From Marinobacterium lacunae (GTDB lineage Bacteria > Pseudomonadota > Gammaproteobacteria > Pseudomonadales > Balneatricaceae): a stretch of DNA of 64,000 nucleotides. The notes below the pieces were generated by a model. That model saw nothing but the letters and a program-made list of their open reading frames with translations, ran no database searches and was not told where the DNA came from. The stretch lies in the NCBI RefSeq assembly GCF_000705555.1, contig NZ_JMQN01000036.1:124001-188000 (forward strand), given 5' to 3'. Made by a program: the position numbers and the translations under genes. Shown in pieces: positions 16,498-27,737 of this stretch. Position 1 is the stretch's first letter; each line of letters opens with the position of its first letter.

Positions 16498-18003
16498 CTA
16501 CTGCTCCACCCATTTACCGCGGTAGACCAGCGCTTCCAGCAGGTGTGACTGCTGGATATCGGCTTCACGCTCAAGATCGGCCAGCGTACGGGCCACCCTC
16601 AACAGACGATGACAGGCTCTCGCCGACAGGTGATGCTGCGCCATCACCCGCGCCAGAAGCTGGCGAGCGCTTACGGGCAAGGTACAGTGTTTCTCCAGCT
16701 CCTGCCCATTCAGATCCCGGTTGGCCTTGCCCTGGCGATGTAGCTGACGTTCACGTGCGCCAAGCACACGCTCTCGCACCGCCGCACTGGACTCTCCCGG
16801 CTTGGCAGGCGTCAGCAGCTCCTGAGGTGACAGTGCCGGCACCTGCAACTGCAGATCGATACGGTCTAAGAGCGGCCCTGAGAGGCGCTGTTGATAGCGA
16901 TTGATCTGATCCGGTGTGCAGCGACAACGAGCCGTACCGTCATCAAAATAACCACAGGGGCAGGGGTTCATGGCCGCCACCAGCTGAAAGCGGGCAGGAT
17001 ATGCGGTGGAGCGCGCCGCTCTGGAGATCAAAATCTCGCCGGTTTCCAAAGGCTCACGCATTACTTCCAGCACCCTTCGGGGAAACTCCGGCAGTTCGTC
17101 AAGAAACAATACGCCCTCGTGTGCCAGCGAAATCTCGCCTGGGCGCGGACGCCCACCACCCCCGACCATCGCCACGGCTGATGCAGTGTGGTGAGGGGAT
17201 CGAAAGGGGCGCTGGCCAGCGCAGACAGCATCAACCGGCAAGCCCGCGACGGAATGCACGGCCGCAACAGCAAGACTCTCCTCAAGGCTTAGTGGCGGCA
17301 TCAAGCCTGGCAGACGCGCTGCCAGCATGCTCTTGCCGCTACCGGGAGGCCCGCTGAACAGCAGGTTATGACCGCCGGCGGCGGCAACTTCCAACGCCCT
17401 GCGCGCCTGTAACTGACCTCTGACATCCGCCAGATCCGGAACCGCCGCCAAAGACACTGATTGCTCACGCGGCTGATGCAAAGGCAACCGCTGTGCACCT
17501 CTTAGGTGCTCGCACAGATGCAGCAGGTGGCCGACCGCGAAGACCTCGGTCTGACCGGTCATCACCGCTTCATCGGCGTTTGCCTGAGGCACAACGAGTC
17601 TGCGCTGAGCTTTACCGCAGGCGATCGATGCCGGCAGCACACCGGTTACCGGCCGAATATCACCCGACAACGCGAGTTCACCCAGAATTTCAAGAGATTC
17701 AAGCCCTTCAGCCTTAAGTTGGCCTGAGGCCTGAAGAATGCCCAGCGCAATCGCCAGGTCATACCGTCCGCCCTCTTTGGGTAGATCCGCAGGCGCCAGA
17801 TTGATCGTCACCCGACGTTGAGGAAAGTCGAAACCAGAGGTGATCAGCGCGCTACGAACACGCTCACGTGATTCTTTGACCGCAGCCTCAGGTAGACCGA
17901 CGATCGATAATGAGGGCAGTCCGCCCGAAAGATGCACTTCGACGGCAACAGAGGGCGCATCAACGCCGAGCTGTGCCCGTGTATGAATAATCGCTAATGA
18001 CAT
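16498..18003 (-). CDS. comM: YifB/ComM-family Mg-chelatase-like AAA+ ATPase
   Basis: This 501-aa protein has the family plan: a ChlI-type N-terminal domain (GLPSLSIVGLPEAAVKESRERVRSAL), an AAA+ core with Walker A GPPGSGKSM and Walker B GVLFLDELPEF, a zinc-ribbon-like CPCGYFDDGTARCRC segment, and the C-terminal Mg-chelatase helical domain (YQQRLSGPLLDRIDLQL, SARACHRLLRVARTLADLE). ComM is a hexameric helicase that promotes branch migration during natural transformation. The gene is widespread also in species not known to be competent. It lies beside ubiK, glnK and amtB as in related genera. Confidence 0.95.
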   Translation of the reverse strand: MSLAIIHTRAQLGVDAPSVAVEVHLSGGLPSLSIVGLPEAAVKESRERVRSALITSGFDFPQRRVTINLAPADLPKEGGRYDLAIALGILQASGQLKAEGLESLEILGELALSGDIRPVTGVLPASIACGKAQRRLVVPQANADEAVMTGQTEVFAVGHLLHLCEHLRGAQRLPLHQPREQSVSLAAVPDLADVRGQLQARRALEVAAAGGHNLLFSGPPGSGKSMLAARLPGLMPPLSLEESLAVAAVHSVAGLPVDAVCAGQRPFRSPHHTASAVAMVGGGGRPRPGEISLAHEGVLFLDELPEFPRRVLEVMREPLETGEILISRAARSTAYPARFQLVAAMNPCPCGYFDDGTARCRCTPDQINRYQQRLSGPLLDRIDLQLQVPALSPQELLTPAKPGESSAAVRERVLGARERQLHRQGKANRDLNGQELEKHCTLPVSARQLLARVMAQHHLSARACHRLLRVARTLADLEREADIQQSHLLEALVYRGKWVEQ

Positions 18004-18044
18004 GACGCCGTCCCTGGGTCATGAGCTGGCTTTGAGCCAGCGGG

Positions 18045-18332
18045 TTATTCGGCAGGTGTGTCGGTGTCCGGCTCGTCGCCTGTCGACGGTGTTTTCTGCT
18101 GTTCAAGCTCGGCAAGGCGCTTTTCTAGCTGCTCAACCAGCTCACGGGTCCGGGCCAGTACTGCGCGCTGCGCATCGAATTCGTCTCGCGTCACCAGATC
18201 CAGACGCGAAAAGGTGCCCTGAACCAGCGTGCGGATCTGCTGCTGCAACTCCTGCTGCCCCGGCAATTCACGCGCGCCCTCAAACAGGTGGCCGATCTGT
18301 GCACTTAGGCTGTCTATCAATTTCTGACGCAT
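18045..18332 (-). CDS. ubiK: Ubiquinone biosynthesis accessory factor UbiK (BMFP family)
   Basis: This 95-aa protein is almost entirely helical: an N-terminal amphipathic part (LIDSLSAQIGHLFEGARELPGQQELQQQIRTLVQGTFSRLDLV), the family signature TRDEFDAQRAVLARTRE, and a coiled-coil LEKRLAELEQQ before an acidic tail. UbiK forms a trimer, binds lipids and assists the soluble Ubi complex in ubiquinone synthesis together with UbiJ. The length and the signature fit well. It is divergent from glnK and is followed by comM on the same strand. Confidence 0.9.
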   Translation of the reverse strand: MRQKLIDSLSAQIGHLFEGARELPGQQELQQQIRTLVQGTFSRLDLVTRDEFDAQRAVLARTRELVEQLEKRLAELEQQKTPSTGDEPDTDTPAE

Positions 18333-18429
18333 CGAATCACCGCTCCCTTGAAGCCCTTTATATATGCCCCGGCACTATACCGCTGTCTTGCTCCGCTGTC
18401 AGGCGTGGTGCAGCAGGCCAAAACGTGCG

Positions 18430-18445
18430 CACCAAAATATTGCAC
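18430..18445 (+). promoter_or_regulatory. Candidate NtrC enhancer site
   Basis: This 16-bp stretch reads GCACCAAAATATTGCA and matches the E. coli glnA NtrC site pattern GCACYAAAATGGTGCA at 14 of 16 positions when Y is allowed. It lies about 130 bp upstream of the sigma-54 promoter, a normal enhancer distance. Confidence 0.65.
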
Positions 18446-18496
18446 GCTCCATAAGAGTGCACAAAAAACGATCAGTTTATAGAGAGGTGCACCTGA

Positions 18497-18994
<498 letters not shown>

Positions 18995-19044
18995 CCCATT
19001 CCCACAGATTATTGATGTTGTATGCCTGATGGAGGGCGAAACAG

Positions 19045-20304
<1,260 letters not shown>

Positions 20305-20325
20305 TACTCCGATACAGCTGATAGC

Positions 20326-20350
20326 AAAGGGAGCCTAAGGCTCCCTTTTT
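20326..20350 (+). terminator. Terminator after amtB
   Basis: A 10-bp stem (20326-20335 with 20339-20348, core GGGAGCC) with a 3-nt loop and T5. It separates glnK-amtB from the second P-II gene, so that gene probably has its own promoter or depends on read-through. Confidence 0.88.
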
Positions 20351-20474
20351 GCATTTACCCACACGTCTGACGCATATGCGTAAACCGGCTATTGTGGGTA
20401 TACTGGTGCATCCGGCATTATGCCATTGTGGGATCCAGGCGCCCGTGTGAGCCTAACGATGAACGAGGAGTTAA

Positions 20475-20816
<342 letters not shown>

Positions 20817-20949
20817 GCGTCTCGCATATGCCAAACGAGTTTTTAGCGCATTTTCAACCGGTTACGCTCGTAACGTCGCTGAAACATTGCACTTTGTGAG
20901 GCATTTGCTAGCATCAGCTATCGGCTAGTAATTGGCGTAGGCAGTATAC

Positions 20950-23040
20950 GTGCAAAATAGTGATCAGCCCGCTTCACAAGAGGCCGGTGACCGAATACGA
21001 GACGGTGCGCTGAAGGTTTTTCAGGGCCTGATGGCCTCACCTGTCAGCGCCTGTTTACTCGACACCTACGGGTATTGTCACGCTACCAACCACGCATTTG
21101 AGCGGCTATTGGGCCAATCCTGCGAAGCTGCACACACTTCCAAACTGCTGTTGCACAGTCCATCCCGTAGCCATCTGCTGGACTCTCTGACATCTCTTTT
21201 TCTGGGCGAACAGACCAGCTGCACGTTGAACCAGTACCGTGTTCAGATCGCCGATATTCAGATCGAGCTTCAACTGCATCTCTCACCGCTGACCGATGAT
21301 CAGGGCCGCGTCTACGCTGTCCTCGCACTCGTTCAGGACGAACGCATTCACCGCCAGCGCGAGCTTGAACTGAAGCAGCTCTCAAACGCGGTGGAAAACA
21401 GCGGCAGTGCCGTTGTGATCACCGATGCCAGTGGTGCGATCGAATATGTCAACACGCGCTTCACCGACATCAGCGGCTATACCCTGCGCGAAGTTGTCGG
21501 CAAGCAGCCCTCCTTTCTCAAGTCTGGTAACACGCCTCCCGAGGTGTACGACGCATTATGGAACACCATCCGCCGCCACCAGAAATGGCGCGGAACCCTG
21601 CATAATCGTCGCAAGGACGGAACCCTGTACTGGAGCCTGCAGTCAATTTCGCCGATTCTGGACGAAAATGGCACGCTGTCGAAAATCGTCTCGGTCAGTG
21701 ACGATATCACCCAGCTCAAGGAGCACCAGCAGCAGATGGAGCGGCTGGCGTTCTACGATCCACTGACCGATCTTGGCAATCGACGCCGCTTTCGCGATCA
21801 ACTCGAAGAGCTGCTGCGCACCCCCAGCGATGATATACGCGCCCTGCTGCTGCTCGATCTCGACCACTTCAAAAAGATTAACGACACCATGGGACACGAG
21901 GCGGGCGATACACTGCTGCGCACCGTGGCCAACAGACTGCGCTTTTGCGTCAACGAACCCCATGCGGTGTACCGCCTCGGTGGCGATGAATTTACCGTCA
22001 TTCTAAAAGACCTCACCTCGATCGATCGTATCCGCGACTACTCGGACGACATCATCGAGCTGCTGGCACAGCCGCTGGATATCGGCACACACCAGATGCA
22101 GGTGACGGTCAGCATCGGCATCACATTGATCGGCATCGATGCGATGGATGTCAGCAGTCTGCTGCGTAATGCCGACCTGGCCATGTATCGCGCCAAACAT
22201 ATCGGCCGCAATACCTACCAGTTCTACAGCCCCGAAATGAATGCCGAGGCGCGCCGGGCGCTCACACTTGAGCATGACCTGCGCCAGGCACTGGACCGAA
22301 ACGAACTCAAGCTGGTGTTCCAACCCCAGATAGACCTGCTCAGCGGTTTACTGGTGGGTATGGAGGCACTGCTGCGCTGGGATCACCCGATAGAGGGCTC
22401 CATCCCGCCCGCCGAGTTCATCCCCATGGCGGAAGAGACCGGACTGATTATCCCCATCGGTCGCTGGGTACTGCTACAGGCATGCCGGCAGGCGATCAAG
22501 GTACGGGAGTTTGTCGATCAGCAGTTCCGGGTGGCCGTAAACCTGTCGGCCCGGCAGTTCGACGATCTGGGGCTGCACGCTACAGTGGCCTCGGTCCTTC
22601 GCGAAACCGGACTACCGGCCGATGCACTCGAGTTGGAGATCACCGAAGGCTTGATGATGGACAACTTCACCCACTCGGTGGAAGTGCTACATAAACTCAG
22701 GCAATTGGGCGTCACGCTGGCCATCGATGACTTCGGGACCGGCTATTCCTCACTGAGCTACCTCAAGAAGATGCCGGTGCAGGTGCTGAAGATCGACCGC
22801 TCGTTCGTACAGGATATCCCCGACGACCGAGACGATCTGGCCATCACATCGACCATCATTCTGATGGCCCGCCAGCTGGGCCTGCAGGTCTTGGCCGAGG
22901 GCATAGAAACCGAAGAGCAACGCCAGTTCCTGTTGGCGTCCGGCTGCCGGGTAGGACAAGGCTACCTATTCGACAAACCACTGCCGGTTGAAACCCTGAT
23001 TGACCATTACCAACCCCACCAGAAACCCAGCACCCGTTAA
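20950..23040 (+). CDS. PAS-PAS-GGDEF-EAL c-di-GMP enzyme
   Basis: This 696-aa cytoplasmic protein has a weak first PAS (about 20-130), a clear second PAS with its C-terminal PAC segment (about 140-258: [62 protein letters not shown]), GGDEF (265-425) with an intact LGGDEF at 344-348 but no RxxD I-site, and EAL (440-685) with EAL at 472-474, [17 protein letters not shown] and AEGIETEEQ. It probably has dual c-di-GMP activity tuned by a PAS-bound cofactor or ligand. The start is GTG at 20950 with a weak ribosome site (TAGGCAG); it is the best start before the first PAS. Confidence 0.93.
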   Translation: MQNSDQPASQEAGDRIRDGALKVFQGLMASPVSACLLDTYGYCHATNHAFERLLGQSCEAAHTSKLLLHSPSRSHLLDSLTSLFLGEQTSCTLNQYRVQIADIQIELQLHLSPLTDDQGRVYAVLALVQDERIHRQRELELKQLSNAVENSGSAVVITDASGAIEYVNTRFTDISGYTLREVVGKQPSFLKSGNTPPEVYDALWNTIRRHQKWRGTLHNRRKDGTLYWSLQSISPILDENGTLSKIVSVSDDITQLKEHQQQMERLAFYDPLTDLGNRRRFRDQLEELLRTPSDDIRALLLLDLDHFKKINDTMGHEAGDTLLRTVANRLRFCVNEPHAVYRLGGDEFTVILKDLTSIDRIRDYSDDIIELLAQPLDIGTHQMQVTVSIGITLIGIDAMDVSSLLRNADLAMYRAKHIGRNTYQFYSPEMNAEARRALTLEHDLRQALDRNELKLVFQPQIDLLSGLLVGMEALLRWDHPIEGSIPPAEFIPMAEETGLIIPIGRWVLLQACRQAIKVREFVDQQFRVAVNLSARQFDDLGLHATVASVLRETGLPADALELEITEGLMMDNFTHSVEVLHKLRQLGVTLAIDDFGTGYSSLSYLKKMPVQVLKIDRSFVQDIPDDRDDLAITSTIILMARQLGLQVLAEGIETEEQRQFLLASGCRVGQGYLFDKPLPVETLIDHYQPHQKPSTR

Positions 23041-23258
23041 TTTCTGAAAAGTTACCCACAGATCAGAAGTACAAAAACGATTCATTCATATATTTGTTTT
23101 TTAAAGAAAAATAAAAGACAGATTACAGGGTATCCATATTTAAGTAACAGATTTATACACAAAACTGACACCCGTTCGCCACCCTGCCGCTTTACGCTAC
23201 ACGGTCTACACTCAGAAAAGGATGACTAACTGCCAATGCGAGGCGGAAGGAGGCGTAT

Positions 23259-24326
23259 ATGTTTGTAATTAGGCCTATTGAGTACCGGGACCTAGACCTT
23301 CTACAGCAGATCGCCGTGGAATCCGGCCCCGGATTCACATCCTTGCCGGACAACCCCGATTTCCTTGCCGACAAAGTGCGGGTATCGGTGGAAACCTTGC
23401 GTAACCCCAGAGCACAGCCCGGCCCCGAAACCTACCTGTTCGTACTGGAGGACCCCGAAAGCGGAGAGGTCGCGGGAACCTGCGGTATTGCCTCAGCCGT
23501 CGGGCTGGATACTCCGTTTTACCACTACCATTTGAGCACCGTCGTGCACTCTTCGCGTGAACTGGATGTGTATAACGAGTTCAAGACGCTGAACCTGTGT
23601 AACGACTACACTGGAAGCTCCGAGCTCTGCACGCTTTACCTACGACCGCAGTACCGCCAAAGCGGCGTCGGCACACTGCTCTCTAAGTGTCGATTTCTAT
23701 TCATCGCAGAGCATCCTCGCCGCTTCAACGACCGCGTCATCGCTGAGATGCGCGGGTTTACCGACTCCCATCACACCAATCCCTTTTGGGAGGGACTCGG
23801 GCGCCATTTCTTCTCCATGGACTATGACAAGGCAGATTACCTGACTGGTGCTGGCAACAAAGTGTTTATCGCCGAGCTGATGCCCAAACATTCAATCTAT
23901 ATCCACTTGCTGCCCAAGGATGCTCAGGAGGTGATCGGTCGCGTACACCCCAATACCGAAGCGGCCTACAGGATGCTGGAGATGGAGGGGTTCCGGTTTG
24001 AGAGTTATATCGACATTTTCGACGCAGGCCCTACGCTGGCGGCCCGGCAAGGGGATATCAGGGCGATTACCCAAAGCCGCCGACTGCGTATCAGCGTACA
24101 GGATCAGTCGGCCCCGGAAGGCTCACAACGTTTTCTGGTGGCCAACACCCGCACCACCGGTTTTCGCTGCACCACCGCGCAGCTGAAACCCAATCGCGGG
24201 CAGGTTGTGCTGACACCATCCCTGGCGCAGGCCCTGCATGTTTCAGATGGCGATCAGGTCCGCGCTGTTGCCTTGAGCACGCCGTCCGGCAAGACAATCA
24301 CGCACTCGAGCCCACCCTCGGGGTGA
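23259..24326 (+). CDS. astA: Arginine N-succinyltransferase, AstA type
   Basis: This 355-aa GNAT-fold enzyme transfers succinyl from succinyl-CoA to arginine, the first step of the AST degradation pathway. Family-specific stretches are MFVIRPIEYRDLDLLQQIA, FLVLEDPESGEVAGTCGI-like text (here LFVLEDPES), PFYHYHLSTVVHSSRELDVYNEFKTLNLCNDYTG, LYLRPQYRQSGVGTLLSK, EMRGFTDS and NPFWEGLGRHFF. The other ast genes (astC, D, B, E), which usually sit alongside, are absent here. Its last 73 bp overlap the end of the sensor kinase gene on the other strand, an unusually long tail-to-tail overlap. The ATG follows GGAGG. Confidence 0.94.
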   Translation: MFVIRPIEYRDLDLLQQIAVESGPGFTSLPDNPDFLADKVRVSVETLRNPRAQPGPETYLFVLEDPESGEVAGTCGIASAVGLDTPFYHYHLSTVVHSSRELDVYNEFKTLNLCNDYTGSSELCTLYLRPQYRQSGVGTLLSKCRFLFIAEHPRRFNDRVIAEMRGFTDSHHTNPFWEGLGRHFFSMDYDKADYLTGAGNKVFIAELMPKHSIYIHLLPKDAQEVIGRVHPNTEAAYRMLEMEGFRFESYIDIFDAGPTLAARQGDIRAITQSRRLRISVQDQSAPEGSQRFLVANTRTTGFRCTTAQLKPNRGQVVLTPSLAQALHVSDGDQVRAVALSTPSGKTITHSSPPSG

Positions 24327-25576
24327 TTGCGTAATCGCAGGGAGCCGCCAAGACGTTCAGCGGCGCGCTTGGATATACTCAACCCCAGTCCATACCCGTC
24401 GCCCCCTGCGTTGCGTGCACGGACAAAAGGCTCGGTCAGTTTTACGAGCAACTCTTCCGGTACCCCCGCCCCCTGATCACGCAGGCTGATTTCAACACCC
24501 CGAGCTCCCTGTTGACGAGCAGACAGCGACAGCTGTGTGTCTTCGGGAGTATATTTCAGCGCGTTGCGTACAAGATTATCCAGCGCACGGCGTAGAAGAT
24601 CCTCGTTCAACGCAAGGCGAAGGGTGTGCGGCTCCACATCGGTTACCACCCTACGTTCCGGTTGGGTGAACTCAACATCCTGGCGCATCTCATCAAACAG
24701 TGTGGCGATCGCAAACGGTTCCCCCTCTATGGGGGCCTGATCCAGACGCGACAATGAAAGAATCTCGGCGATCAGTCCATCCAACCGCTCACACTCGCGG
24801 TTGATGCGTTCGGCGGTTACATCCCCTTCGCCCAGTTTCTGCTCCGCCAGACCTGCGGCCACCTGCAAACGTGCCAAAGGCGCACGCAGCTCATGGGACA
24901 CATCCTGCAGCAACCGTTGCTGAGCCGTCAGCGTCTCCTCGACATAACCCGCCATCTGGTTGAATTCACGGGAGAGTTCTCCGATCTCGTCCTGGCGACA
25001 ACTCAAGCGGGTATGCGCCCGACTGCTGAGGTTCTGATGGTGATAGAGCTCCCGCGCATGGCGGCACAGCTGGTTGATCGGTCTTACGATCAACCAGCTC
25101 AGCAGCAAACTTGCCAACGCCGATACCAGCAACACCAGTACCGCCTGCATCGACAGCAGGAAGCCCATCAGGCGTTTGAAGTAGAACCCTTCTCGCGGTG
25201 CCAACACCACCGCTAGCAGTTTGCGACCGTTGTCATCGATCTCGAAACGCATTCCCCCTTTTTCCGGAGGGGGACGATCATCGAAACCCAACACGACCTG
25301 GCCGGTATCGGCGTTAATGATCCACATCGGTATCGAACGGCGGCGGTGATCATGCTTATCGAAACTGCGCCAGAGCTCACGGCCTTCTGCCTCACCACGC
25401 GCCAAACGATCCAGCATCAGGCTAGCCTGAGCCCGCGCACGGGTCTCGAGCAACTCCTTGCTCTGCCGTTTCTCGGCGATGGACAGCACGCCCAGTACAG
25501 CACTGCCGGTACCGGCGGCGCTAACCAGCCATATCACCAGAAAAATCTTCCAGAACAGTTTGCTGTACCACTTCAT
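24254..25576 (-). CDS. CpxA-like sensor histidine kinase
   Basis: This 440-aa inner-membrane kinase has TM1 at about 9-31, a periplasmic sensor of about 100 residues, TM2 at about 136-162, HAMP, a HisKA domain with phospho-acceptor His228 (DVSHELRAPLARL), and an HATPase with N-box NLVRNALKY, G1 DQGAGVPEE and G2 GDGYGLGLSI. The TM1 region (FWKIFLVIWL) and the overall plan match CpxA, the envelope-stress kinase. It overlaps the response regulator by 4 nt (ATGA). A Cpx box and a CpxP-like gene upstream strengthen the assignment. Its 3' end overlaps astA. Confidence 0.9.
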   Translation of the reverse strand: MKWYSKLFWKIFLVIWLVSAAGTGSAVLGVLSIAEKRQSKELLETRARAQASLMLDRLARGEAEGRELWRSFDKHDHRRRSIPMWIINADTGQVVLGFDDRPPPEKGGMRFEIDDNGRKLLAVVLAPREGFYFKRLMGFLLSMQAVLVLLVSALASLLLSWLIVRPINQLCRHARELYHHQNLSSRAHTRLSCRQDEIGELSREFNQMAGYVEETLTAQQRLLQDVSHELRAPLARLQVAAGLAEQKLGEGDVTAERINRECERLDGLIAEILSLSRLDQAPIEGEPFAIATLFDEMRQDVEFTQPERRVVTDVEPHTLRLALNEDLLRRALDNLVRNALKYTPEDTQLSLSARQQGARGVEISLRDQGAGVPEELLVKLTEPFVRARNAGGDGYGLGLSISKRAAERLGGSLRLRNHPEGGLECVIVLPDGVLKATART

Positions 25577-26289
25577 GCGCGGTCCTTGACGAACTGGTAA
25601 CCCTGCCCCCGGATGGTCTTGATCGGCTCGACGCCCTCTTGCAGCAGCGGCCCCAGCTTCTGGCGCACGCGACTGACATGCACATCCAACGCGCGGTCAT
25701 AGGCGGTTAGCTTGCGATGCAGCACCAGCTCGGTTAGCTGCTCTTTGCTCATCACCCGTCCGGCGTTGTGGATAAGGTATGCCAGCACGTTGAATTCAGC
25801 ACTGGTCAACTCCACCTGCACGCCATTGACACGAACCTCACGCAGCCCCGGATCCAACTGTATTCCCGAGCGCTCGATCACCTGCTCCGGGAACAGGCGC
25901 GGCTCCACCACGACGTCGGGACCTGCGCGGCGCAACACCGCGCGCACGCGGGCAAGGAGCTCTCTCGGGTTGCAGGGCTTGCCCAGATAGTCATCGGCCC
26001 CCATTTCAAGCCCGAGTATGCGGTCAATCTCATCACCACGACCGGTGAGCATAATCACCGGAGTCCGCAGACGGGGTCTCAGTTGCTGTAGCAGCTCCAG
26101 CCCGCTGGCACCGGGCATCTGTATATCAAGAATCAGTAGATCCCACTCGTTCTGTTCATTAAGGCGAACAAGCGCCTCCTCGGCCGAATGGGACGCTTCG
26201 ACGCGATAACCCTCATGGGCGAGATAGTCCTGTAAAAGGTTACACAGCTCAATATCATCATCGATGATCAGCAGTCGTTCATTGCTCAT
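25573..26289 (-). CDS. CpxR-like OmpR-family response regulator
   Basis: This is a 238-aa regulator with a receiver domain (acidic pocket IIDDDIE, phospho-Asp55 in LILDIQMPG, Thr in VIMLTGRGDE, Lys in DDYLGKPCNPREL) and a winged-helix DNA-binding domain (LTSAEFNVLAYLIHNAGRVMSKEQL, DVHVSRVRQKLG, IKTIRGQGYQFV). The ATG at 26289 is preferred because CAGGAGT lies just upstream; a start 15 nt earlier has no such site. It is the first gene of the regulator-kinase pair and has a perfect GTAAA-N5-GTAAA box in its upstream region, so autoregulation is likely. Confidence 0.93.
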   Translation of the reverse strand: MSNERLLIIDDDIELCNLLQDYLAHEGYRVEASHSAEEALVRLNEQNEWDLLILDIQMPGASGLELLQQLRPRLRTPVIMLTGRGDEIDRILGLEMGADDYLGKPCNPRELLARVRAVLRRAGPDVVVEPRLFPEQVIERSGIQLDPGLREVRVNGVQVELTSAEFNVLAYLIHNAGRVMSKEQLTELVLHRKLTAYDRALDVHVSRVRQKLGPLLQEGVEPIKTIRGQGYQFVKDRA

Positions 26290-26352
26290 AGATACTCCTG
26301 ACACGGTGCCACACCTTTAATAGTACGGCCTTCATCTCGTGTATGGGGAAGC

Positions 26353-26367
26353 TTTACCAAACTTTAC
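26353..26367 (-). promoter_or_regulatory. CpxR box between the regulator and the CpxP/Spy-like gene
   Basis: On the minus strand this reads GTAAA-GTTTG-GTAAA, an exact match to the known CpxR recognition sequence (GTAAA-N5-GTAAA). It lies 64 bp upstream of the regulator ATG and 75 bp upstream of the divergent cpxP-like ATG, so it may serve both. Confidence 0.85.
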
Positions 26368-26441
26368 CGCCGCATAACCCAACTTAGCGCGGCTGTTTCG
26401 CATACTGAACCCATCAAAAGCACTGATGAGGAGAACACACC

Positions 26442-26903
26442 ATGCGTAAGTTACTGATCGGCGGCGTTGTCGCCACCCTGCTCACCGCCTCCGCTATCGG
26501 CTTCGCCGCCGCCAATGAGAAAGGCGAATACCGTCAGGAGCGTTTTGCCCAGGCGCTGAACCTGACCGAAGAACAACAGGCCCAGATGAAGCAACTGTGG
26601 GAACAGCACCGCGAAGAACGCCAAGGCATGCGCGGGGAACGCCAGGGTTACATGGGCGCGATGCGCTCGCTTGACCCCAACTCCGAAACCTTCCAGGCGG
26701 ATGTGGATAAGTTGATCGCCGATGCACAAGCACGCGTCGCAGAGCGCATCCAGGATCACGCCGAAATGAAGCAGGAGATGAGCAAGATCCTAACGCCGGA
26801 GCAGCAGGCCAAGATGCAGGAGATGATGGCACAGCGCGGCGGCATGGCGTTCGGCCCCGGCAAACACAAAGGCAACCAGGGTGAAGGGCGCAACTGCCAC
26901 TGA
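26442..26903 (+). CDS. CpxP/Spy-family periplasmic protein
   Basis: This 153-aa protein has a signal peptide (cleavage near FAAA, about residue 24) and is then highly helical and charged with the two family LTxxQ motifs: LNLTEEQQAQMKQLW and ILTPEQQAKMQEMM. Between them are a Met/Arg/Gly segment and an acidic helix. CpxP inhibits CpxA and Spy is a periplasmic chaperone; family members cannot be separated by eye. The C-terminus ends GKHKGNQGEGRNCH, with a His/Cys pair that could bind metal. It is divergent from the regulator with a CpxR box between, as in the cpxP-cpxRA layout. The ATG follows GAGGAG. Confidence 0.9.
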   Translation: MRKLLIGGVVATLLTASAIGFAAANEKGEYRQERFAQALNLTEEQQAQMKQLWEQHREERQGMRGERQGYMGAMRSLDPNSETFQADVDKLIADAQARVAERIQDHAEMKQEMSKILTPEQQAKMQEMMAQRGGMAFGPGKHKGNQGEGRNCH

Positions 26904-26925
26904 TCGCTTTATCCATACCACTACG

Positions 26926-26956
26926 AAAAAGAGAGTGCACAGGCACTCTCTTTTTT
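26926..26956. terminator. Bidirectional terminator between cpxP-like gene and trmB
   Basis: A GAGAGTGC/GCACTCTC stem (26931-26938 with 26943-26950) with a 4-nt loop, flanked by A5 on the left and T6 on the right; it suits both convergent genes. Confidence 0.88.
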
Positions 26957-26971
26957 ATCGACGCGTAGAGC

Positions 26972-27670
26972 TTACACCACCCGTTCGAAGATCAAATCCC
27001 AGACACCATGACCGAGGTTTTCGCCGCGACGCTGAAATTTAGTAACAGGCCGCCACTCGGGTTGAGGTGAGTACTCGCCCTCGCCCGCGGCATTGCGATA
27101 CCCCTCAGCCGCGTTCATCACCTCCATCATGTGTTCGGCATAATTTTCCCAGTCGGTCGCCATATGGAAGGTGCCGCCGATCCGCAGCTTCTTGCGCAGC
27201 GTCTGCGCAAACCCGGGCTGAACGATGCGGCGCTTGTGATGGCGCTTTTTCGGCCAGGGGTCGGGGAAGAACAGCTGTACGCAATCCAGACTGCCATCGG
27301 GAATACACTGCGCCAGCACCTCTATGGCGTCATCACAGAATACCCGAATGTTATTGAGCCCTTCATCCCGTGCTCGCGCCAGCAGGCGGCCCACACCGGG
27401 AGGATGCACCTCGATACCGATAAACCCCTTCTCCGGTGCCCGACGGGCCATCTCGATCAGGGAGTCACCCATGCCAAAGCCGATCTCCAGCACTACGGGA
27501 CGGTCATCGCCGAAGACGCTGGAAAAATCGAGCATGCCGCTACTGAGTTCAAGACCGTACACCGGCCAGTTATCTTTAAGGGCACGCTCCTGCCCTTCGG
27601 TCATGCGTCCTGCCCGCACCACGAAGCTGCGCACCTGGCGCAGCGGTCGCTGCTGTTCTGTCTCGCTCAT
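26972..27670 (-). CDS. trmB: tRNA (guanine-46-N7)-methyltransferase TrmB
   Basis: This 232-aa SAM-dependent enzyme methylates G46 in the tRNA variable loop. Motifs are [13 protein letters not shown] (SAM loop), [22 protein letters not shown], the family hallmark [16 protein letters not shown] and [11 protein letters not shown] start at the ATG at 27670 (MSETEQQ), which gives a length close to E. coli TrmB; an upstream ATG at 27703 has no ribosome site, and this one has only a weak AGAGA. It is the last gene of the DUF423-thiS-thiG-trmB run. Confidence 0.95.
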   Translation of the reverse strand: MSETEQQRPLRQVRSFVVRAGRMTEGQERALKDNWPVYGLELSSGMLDFSSVFGDDRPVVLEIGFGMGDSLIEMARRAPEKGFIGIEVHPPGVGRLLARARDEGLNNIRVFCDDAIEVLAQCIPDGSLDCVQLFFPDPWPKKRHHKRRIVQPGFAQTLRKKLRIGGTFHMATDWENYAEHMMEVMNAAEGYRNAAGEGEYSPQPEWRPVTKFQRRGENLGHGVWDLIFERVV

Positions 27671-27737
27671 TTGATTTGATTCTCTAACAGTTTCGGGCGC
27701 CATGGCGCCCGAATTTCGTCTAGCGGTCAGGGCTTAC

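Noticed and set aside
18015-18044. Small GCTGGCT/AGCCAGC hairpin between ubiK and comM
   Set aside because: No T tract on the minus strand and the genes are probably co-transcribed, so it is not called a terminator.
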